Shown one piece after another: positions 31,701-36,400 of a stretch of 36,400 bases of DNA; the first letter of the stretch is position 1; the number at the start of each line of letters is the position of its first letter. The DNA is from an uncultured Actinomycetes bacterium. GTDB lineage: Bacteria; Actinomycetota; Acidimicrobiia; Acidimicrobiales; RAAP-2. The translations under genes were made by a program, and so were the position numbers. The stretch is from the NCBI GenBank assembly GCA_903918025.1, contig CAIXCS010000163.1, positions 1 to 36,400 on the forward strand, given 5' to 3'. A model generated the notes under the pieces. The model made no database searches and was not told the origin of the DNA. It was given only the letters and a program-made list of their open reading frames with translations.

Positions 31701-34205
31701 TGCCTGACCCCGGACGGCAATTGACGACCGATTGAGCGTGACCTTCTTCGTGAAGCGATCAAGATGAATCGTGATCTTGGTTACATGCCGGTGCCCACTG
31801 TCCTCTACCGATGGTTGCAGCAGCGTGAGATGGTCAGCGGAAACTTTGTGGGAGATCGATAAGAGGATCGACTGTTTAGTTGCAGGTTGGTAAGCACCCT
31901 CGATCCAAGAGGTGGTCGGATCGCCGTCAAAAGCACTGGAGGGTTGATTCTCAGGAGTGTTGGTGATGGGGTTGCCATAGCTGGTCGCCGTCATCTGGGT
32001 GATGCCCGGATAGATCGCGACCGTTTGCAGGTCTGAAGAGCGATTGGTGAAGAGGGGAAGCGACTGTTGGGCAGGGTTCGGGACGAGCGGCACTTCAGTG
32101 GCCGTCATTGGATAGCCAAAGGTGCTGTCGAGTGTGCCCCAGGAGTCAAGTGACCGAACATTCGAATCAGTGAGGATCAGTGCTGCACCATTTCGAAGGG
32201 CAGATGAGAGCGCTGGAGACTTGGCAAGGACGGAACCCGAGTAGGTGATTGACGTGTCGGTTGGAACGAGGCCGAGAGCGGCCATCTGAACCAAGCCTTG
32301 TCCATCTCCAGCAACGAGCATGGGGTTCGAAGAACCCTCAACTCGGACCAATTTACGCGGGTGAGGGACGCCATAGACAAGGAGTGGAGCTGGATAAGGA
32401 GACCCTGGCGCAACGGCGAGGTCATCGGGACCGAAGACCTTCCGTTTGATTGCTGCAACATCTGCAGGGTTCCCAAACGACTTTGGATCTTCAAGACCCG
32501 TAGGTGTCGGGAGGAACTTGTTCAGGTACAAAATTTGAGGCTGATTGAGCCCGTATCGGTTCGTTGGCAAATTCGACTGCAGGAGCAAATCCCCAGAACC
32601 CATCAGTGAGGCGATGGGGGCCATGGACTCCGCCGGAATCGTTCCATTCTGAAGGTCTTCGTCGAGTGCCCGAAGAAGATTGACCGACCCTGGCTCTCCT
32701 TGGATAACCGCTTGACGGCCGACATAGGGGCGCTCGAGCAATGCGGGCCAAATCGGATCTGCCGTGGTTCCGAACGTGTAATAGGCAAAATCTTCTCCAG
32801 GAACGCCGAGAACGCTTGAACCACGATGATGCTGGTTGAGGTACGCCGCTGCATTCGTCACATACTTCGGCAGGGTCTGCGAGTGGCGAGCCATGTTGGT
32901 CGCGACAATTGAACCGTCAAAGAGGGGCGAGAGGTTGAGGGATGCGGCAATGACGGTCGCTCCGAGAAGAAGGAGCCCAAGTTGGCGATTTCGAACTCGA
33001 ACGGAGGAAACGAAAGCTCCGAGCAGCAAGGCGAGACCAAGGACCGCAATCGGAAGTACCCGATTCGACGATCGCATCGCCAAGCCAATGGTCGACGACT
33101 CGGCCGTCGTCTTCAGCGCCGAACCAAAAGGAGTTGGCTTGTTGAAGGGATACGCCGCGACTGCCAAGACCACACCGAGCACGACGAGCCAAGCGGCGAA
33201 GGCGCGGTATCGCCATTTGACGAAGAATCCAGCGAGAAGGCAGGCAGATGGGAGAGCAATGGAGAGCCCAATCGCCCAATAGGAAGAAACATAGGGTGCC
33301 GCAGCGGCTGTCCATGGCTCCGACGAATCTCTTCCGTAGAAGAACCAATAGCCAAGCCCTCTGAAGACTTCTGACGAAAGTGACGTCGAGGTGACCGTTG
33401 GGATGGTCTCGGTGTACTTCAGGATATTGATCCCGTACGTACCTTCGGCCCAAAGGCCCGCAATCCACCAAAGTGAGACAGCGGTGGTGAGGAGCCCAAG
33501 CTTTCCAACGACGCGAAGGGCGGTTCGCGCAGTGGTCTCATTCGTATTGAAGACGGCGTAGAGGAGGTAGAGCGCTGGCGCGAGGCCGACAAAGAGAATG
33601 GAGGTCGCGTTGACCCCACCGACGAAGGCAACACAGAGGGCGAAGAGTGCGGGATAGCGCCAACCTCCTCGGCGCACGCTCAGGATCGTGAAGGAGACCA
33701 TCCATCCAAGTGCCGCCCACGGCATGGTGATGGCAGAGATGCGGGTGATGTAGTCAATGACGAAGGGGGTGAACATGTAGATGAAGGCAGCCGCCAGAGC
33801 ACCACTTCTTCGAAATTGAAGAAGCCGACACAGAAAATACGCACCGGCCCCTGCGGCGAAGAAGAGGGTTCCCATCCAAATCCGCTGTGCAATCCAGTCG
33901 GGAACCCCAAGCTCACTCATGGTCCAGTAGTAAGGCCCCATTGGAAACAAGTAACCAATGTTCTGATGGGTGACCGTCCCGAGACCAACATCAGGGTTCC
34001 ACATTGACCATGCGCTTGACATGAGTTTTGATGGATTCAGATACAGATAGGCCTTGGTATCTGCCGACACCCAGCCCGGTCTCGCCAGCAGAGACGGGAC
34101 GTAGGCGAAGAGCGCCAGGACGAGGTAGGGGACCGATGTCCGAGGCAAGCGGCGACGCCGCTTGGCAGAAAGGGACGCTTGTCTATCGGTCTCTTGGGTG
34201 GTCAT
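28629..34205 (-). CDS. aftD: AftD-like arabinofuranosyltransferase fused to a SAM-dependent methyltransferase
   Basis: This 1858-residue membrane protein has an N-terminal GT-C module with about eleven hydrophobic segments to about residue 440. The AftD/DUF3367 signature is clear: SADTKAYLYLNPSK, with candidate catalytic D49, then MWNPDVGLG and QNIGYLFPMGPYY. A large extracytoplasmic part follows, with two discoidin-like carbohydrate-binding stretches (about 745-885 with AFDGDPTTSW, and about 975-1100 with AIDGKAETAW), then closing membrane helices at about 1300-1445. Residues about 1448-1569 are an acidic, low-complexity cytoplasmic linker. Residues 1570-1833 form a class I methyltransferase with motif I VDVGGGPG at 1622-1629, DGMRLPF near 1686 and LEHVPDP near 1706. 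AftD adds branching alpha-1,3-arabinofuranose to arabinan in mycobacteria; the methylation substrate is unknown. Confidence 0.9.
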   Translation of the reverse strand: MTTQETDRQASLSAKRRRRLPRTSVPYLVLALFAYVPSLLARPGWVSADTKAYLYLNPSKLMSSAWSMWNPDVGLGTVTHQNIGYLFPMGPYYWTMSELGVPDWIAQRIWMGTLFFAAGAGAYFLCRLLQFRRSGALAAAFIYMFTPFVIDYITRISAITMPWAALGWMVSFTILSVRRGGWRYPALFALCVAFVGGVNATSILFVGLAPALYLLYAVFNTNETTARTALRVVGKLGLLTTAVSLWWIAGLWAEGTYGINILKYTETIPTVTSTSLSSEVFRGLGYWFFYGRDSSEPWTAAAAPYVSSYWAIGLSIALPSACLLAGFFVKWRYRAFAAWLVVLGVVLAVAAYPFNKPTPFGSALKTTAESSTIGLAMRSSNRVLPIAVLGLALLLGAFVSSVRVRNRQLGLLLLGATVIAASLNLSPLFDGSIVATNMARHSQTLPKYVTNAAAYLNQHHRGSSVLGVPGEDFAYYTFGTTADPIWPALLERPYVGRQAVIQGEPGSVNLLRALDEDLQNGTIPAESMAPIASLMGSGDLLLQSNLPTNRYGLNQPQILYLNKFLPTPTGLEDPKSFGNPADVAAIKRKVFGPDDLAVAPGSPYPAPLLVYGVPHPRKLVRVEGSSNPMLVAGDGQGLVQMAALGLVPTDTSITYSGSVLAKSPALSSALRNGAALILTDSNVRSLDSWGTLDSTFGYPMTATEVPLVPNPAQQSLPLFTNRSSDLQTVAIYPGITQMTATSYGNPITNTPENQPSSAFDGDPTTSWIEGAYQPATKQSILLSISHKVSADHLTLLQPSVEDSGHRHVTKITIHLDRFTKKVTLNRSSIAVRGQASVGQTISFPMKSFRHLTITIDATNEPGLKDFSTANAVGFAEIAVTGLTPIHESLRLPIDLTNKVGAAAIDHPMVLVMNRLVLPRHGLSRMVYLPNAREFSVAGIIRASRDATDPTINALLGRTGSTAGSSPTVIGTDSTSRLASNVNAGSWSAIDGKAETAWVPDVSTKNGQSMTVTLSKSISVDHLNMDIINDGHHGLPSVISLSNGLQTVTVPMPGLPPPASNENGSTSAVTVDLPTTLTGKTFTLTIKKKTAPKVFDFSEFGPSSLPIGIAELGLPGVVPPLTPETITVPCRSDLLFVNGTPVPVTATGSVADLIGGKGLKFTGCTPSASFGKGLNQIESVQSPTIGVTVDLAGFGSQSGGGPLPQANSQFQLPASTPATHVVITSQSRTALKGTFVGTGATGTLVLGQSLSPGWHLSINGKAVPYAPRLIDGFANGWDLPAFTLGKKYSVQLTWTPQSVVNWALYASMLGFVLVLGLAILPRRRRRTFTVGDDDQVATPPELFSRSIGLEVIGRPSIVTTVIVVLVATLCTSWFAILPLGVLALLLLKLKVGRLLAAIAAAAGLLLAGGSMVLQAHKWPWNILWPQHFGLANGAIWASLAILLVDATLERSASRSTERSNPDDDWSTSDDESDSPTNGDGLALPGSEEESTEDPLTKSEEAAGVTPRLSTKLARDSSLALGETAFLPEATSSAVPAVGMVAAAGLAARKASETPPDEESGPRVEYAEVEERPTTIPTGIRRSIALFQAFRVEQTDPDRFYRTLAEDTANQLAVFTPLFNRTIVDVGGGPGYFSEAFEARGARVLLVEPEARPVEVRPVDQPFASFEERHDYAVKQGRLHQQRTIAGDGMRLPFADNSIDVAFSSNVLEHVPDPSAFFDEALRITKPNGTIYCSFTVWSSPWGGHETSPWHLFGGKYAARRYEKKNGRPPGNLFGTSLFKVTVADALKLVRAREDVSLVWAFPRYYPDWAAWIIKVPILREFVTWNLLLVLRKDVDVNEPRGEELPMQGLRRPVQPSDPS

Positions 34206-34225
34206 AGGGTCCTAGTCACTTCTGG

Positions 34226-34231
34226 AGTTTA
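34226..34231 (-). promoter_or_regulatory. Possible -10 box for the AftD-methyltransferase gene
   Basis: On the minus strand this reads TAAACT (TANNNT), about 20 bases before the ATG at 34205, with AGGA as ribosome site shortly before the start. It overlaps the candidate plus-strand box of coaE. Confidence 0.35.
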
Positions 34232-34235
34232 TTCT
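34230..34235 (+). promoter_or_regulatory. Possible -10 box for coaE
   Basis: TATTCT fits TANNNT and lies about 43 bases before the coaE ATG, whose ribosome site GGGAGG is at 34265-34270. The two divergent boxes share bases 34230-34231. Confidence 0.35.
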
Positions 34236-34278
34236 CCTAGAGGTTGCCACGAATGGGGCGGCACGGGAGGCACGTTTG

Positions 34279-34905
34279 ATGTTTGCAGTTGGACTCAGTG
34301 GTGGAATTGGTTCAGGGAAGACAACCGTCGCCGATCTCTTGGTCGAATATGGCGCCGTTCTCATCGATGCAGACCAGGTGGCGCGTGACATCGTGGAGCC
34401 CGGAACGCCAGTTCTTGGAGCGTTGGTGGAGCGCTTTGGCGCAGCCATCCTCGATCCCGAGGGCCGTCTAGACCGTGCCTCGCTCGCCGCAGTAACCTTT
34501 GGTGATGCCGAAGCGTTGAAGTCGTTGAATGCACTGACCCATCCAGCCATTGGCCTTGCAATGGTTGAGCGCCGAGCCGCACTGGTGGAAGACGACGTTG
34601 TGGTGGTCTTTGCCGTGCCACTGCTCAGAGAAGAACACAAGGCGCTATTGCACTTTGACGTTGTTGTTGTCGTCGATTGCCCAACTGATCTGGCCCTTCA
34701 GCGTTTGGTTGAGGTACGTGGGATGGATCCAGTTGACGCCGAGCGCAGAATCGCCGCTCAAATTTCTCGCGAGGAGCGGACCAAACTCGCCGATCGAGTG
34801 TTGGACAACGGTGGCGATCTCCAAGCATTGATCGATCTGACCGCATCGCTTTGGACATGGATTGGCGAACAGCGCAGTGCGCGTGATCGGGACCTACGTG
34901 GCTGA
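34279..34905 (+). CDS. coaE: Dephospho-CoA kinase
   Basis: This 208-residue kinase performs the last step of coenzyme A synthesis, phosphorylating the ribose 3'-hydroxyl of dephospho-CoA. The P-loop GGIGSGKT is at residues 8-15, followed by [15 protein letters not shown] (the conserved DAD), [16 protein letters not shown] and [13 protein letters not shown], all standard CoaE segments. The ATG at 34279 has GGGAGG eight bases upstream and is preferred over the TTG one codon earlier. The 3' end overlaps uvrB by eight bases, an order also found in mycobacteria, where coaE lies close to uvrB. Confidence 0.96.
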   Translation: MFAVGLSGGIGSGKTTVADLLVEYGAVLIDADQVARDIVEPGTPVLGALVERFGAAILDPEGRLDRASLAAVTFGDAEALKSLNALTHPAIGLAMVERRAALVEDDVVVVFAVPLLREEHKALLHFDVVVVVDCPTDLALQRLVEVRGMDPVDAERRIAAQISREERTKLADRVLDNGGDLQALIDLTASLWTWIGEQRSARDRDLRG

Positions 34906-36400
34906 GTTTGAGGTCGTATCGGTATTTGAGCCGGCCGGAGATCAACCAACAGCGATCCAGACCCTCGTCGATGCCATTGGATCAGGTGAGCGATATGTAG
35001 CGCTCGAAGGAATCACCGGTTCTGGCAAGACGGCAACGATTGCGTGGACCATTGCAGAACTGCAACGACCGACACTCATCATCGAGCCGAACAAGTCGCT
35101 CGCGGCGCAACTCTCTTCTGAATTGCGCGATCTCTTTCCGAACAATCGCGTTGAATTCTTTGTTTCGTATTACGACTACTACCAACCTGAGGCCTACCTA
35201 CCGACAACCGACACCTACATCGAGAAGGACTCCTCGATTAACGATGAGATCGATCGCCTTCGACACGCAGCGACCTCGTCGCTGTTGACGCGTCGAGACG
35301 TGATTGTTGTTGCCTCGGTGTCTTGCATTTACGGACTTGGCTCACCCTCGGAGTACGCCGACCGGATGCTTGGGCTGATTGTTGGGGAGGACTACGACCA
35401 AGCAATCTTGCTGCGTCGGTTGGTTGACCTTCAATACGACCGCAATGACGTCAACCTCATCCGCGGCACGTTCAGACGGAAAGGTGACACGGTCGAGATC
35501 CATCCTGCATTTGAAGAGCGAGCACTGCGGCTTGAGTTCTTCGGCGACACGCTTGAGCGGATCTCTACCTTTGATGCAATGACCGGCGAAGTTGGACCAC
35601 CGCTCGACGACGCGGTGCTCTTCGCCGCCACGCACTACGCAACCGGTGAAGAGACCATGCGTCGGGCGATTTTGACTATTGAGAACGAACTTCGAGAGCG
35701 ACTTCACGTTCTCACGACTGAAGGAAAGCTCCTCGAAGCGCAGCGGCTTCGGTCAAGAACTGAGTACGACCTCGAAATGCTTCAAGAAACCGGATCGTGC
35801 TCTGGAGTTGAGAACTACAGCCGTCACCTCGATGGTCGGAGCGCAGGCGAGCCTCCGTATACGTTGCTCGACTACTTTCCGGAAGATTTTCTCATCGTGA
35901 TCGATGAGAGCCATGTAGCGGTGCCACAAATACATGGGCAATACGCTGGTGACCGATCCCGCAAGATGAACCTGGTCGAGCATGGATTTCGACTTCCGAG
36001 TGCGTTGGATAATCGGCCGCTGACCTTCGACGAGTTCATGGCCCGAGCCCCTCAGGTGGTGTTCGTCTCAGCTACTCCAGGGCCGTATGAGACCGAGATC
36101 TCGTCAACCAAGGCTCAACAGGTCATTCGACCTACCGGCTTGCTCGATCCTCCGGTGACCGTGTTGCCGACGAAGGGTCAGGTGGACGACCTTATGGAAC
36201 GTGTTGACGCAACGATCAGCGTGGGAGATCGGGCGCTCGTCACCACGTTGACGAAGAAGATGGCCGAGGATCTCACTGACTACCTCCTTGACCGTGGGAT
36301 CAAGGTTCGCTACTTGCACTCCGATATTGACACCGTGACCCGAATTGAAGTCCTTCGTCAATTGCGGCTTGGTGACATTGACGTGGTTGTCGGCATCAAC
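34898..36400 (+). CDS. uvrB: Excinuclease ABC subunit B, 3' truncated by the window edge
   Basis: The frame is open from GTG 34898 to the last base, giving 501 residues of a protein normally about 670-700 long. It starts [23 protein letters not shown], the usual UvrB N-terminus. Walker A is [10 protein letters not shown]; the damage-sensing beta-hairpin region has [25 protein letters not shown]; the DEAD-like box is [23 protein letters not shown]; and helicase domain 3 begins [15 protein letters not shown] and reaches VVVGIN at the edge. UvrB verifies DNA damage between UvrA and UvrC in nucleotide excision repair. The start lies inside the last codons of coaE, so the two are coupled. Confidence 0.97.
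   Translation, partial: MAEFEVVSVFEPAGDQPTAIQTLVDAIGSGERYVALEGITGSGKTATIAWTIAELQRPTLIIEPNKSLAAQLSSELRDLFPNNRVEFFVSYYDYYQPEAYLPTTDTYIEKDSSINDEIDRLRHAATSSLLTRRDVIVVASVSCIYGLGSPSEYADRMLGLIVGEDYDQAILLRRLVDLQYDRNDVNLIRGTFRRKGDTVEIHPAFEERALRLEFFGDTLERISTFDAMTGEVGPPLDDAVLFAATHYATGEETMRRAILTIENELRERLHVLTTEGKLLEAQRLRSRTEYDLEMLQETGSCSGVENYSRHLDGRSAGEPPYTLLDYFPEDFLIVIDESHVAVPQIHGQYAGDRSRKMNLVEHGFRLPSALDNRPLTFDEFMARAPQVVFVSATPGPYETEISSTKAQQVIRPTGLLDPPVTVLPTKGQVDDLMERVDATISVGDRALVTTLTKKMAEDLTDYLLDRGIKVRYLHSDIDTVTRIEVLRQLRLGDIDVVVGIN

Noticed and set aside
1-36400. tRNA or rRNA genes, CRISPR arrays, prophage or defence genes
   Set aside because: No cloverleaf-like sequence, regular repeat-spacer array, phage structural gene or defence-type protein was recognised on either strand.

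Overview
This window looks like chromosome of a moderately GC-rich actinobacterium, most likely from the Acidimicrobiia or a related deep lineage. The evidence is the long block tilS-hpt-folE-folP-folB-folK-DUF2520-panC-(nadB-nadC)-coaX-lysS-...-clpC, which keeps the gene order known from mycobacteria. A SigR/RsrA-type redox sigma/anti-sigma pair and an AftD-like arabinofuranosyltransferase also point to Actinobacteria. The species cannot be named from the sequence alone.

Layout. 1-3634: a metal (probably zinc) ABC transporter with its binding protein truncated at the left edge, an ATPase, two permeases and a Fur/Zur-type regulator, all overlapping. 3620-5625 (minus): an SDR dehydrogenase and a CYP142-like cytochrome P450, translationally coupled, probably acting on a steroid or lipid. 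5796-9493: sigR-rsrA, tilS, hpt, folE and folP. 9493-15908: an unknown small gene, folB, folK, a DUF2520 protein, panC, nadB, nadC and coaX, supplying folate, pantothenate/CoA and NAD precursors. 15910-23189: lysS; then on the minus strand a GNAT acetyltransferase and a long-chain polyprenyl diphosphate synthase; then clpC, a strong terminator and radA.

23258-34205 is the accessory, cell-envelope part. A polytopic membrane protein gene is broken twice: by an in-frame amber codon, and by a 1286-bp IS3-family element whose 3-bp target duplication lets the original reading frame be rebuilt exactly. A second insertion sequence with doubled terminal repeats sits just after that gene. A GT4 glycosyltransferase follows, convergent with and overlapping a very large minus-strand gene. 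That gene encodes an AftD-like arabinofuranosyltransferase fused to a C-terminal SAM-dependent methyltransferase, and is the most unusual object in the window. 34279-36400: coaE and the first three quarters of uvrB, cut by the right edge.

Most genes in the cofactor block overlap by 1-4 bases (ATGA, GTGA, TAATG), so they are probably co-translated. Four gene starts have a TANNNT box exactly six bases before the start codon, which suggests leaderless transcripts. No rRNA, tRNA or CRISPR array was seen, and no gene-free stretch exceeds about 300 bases.
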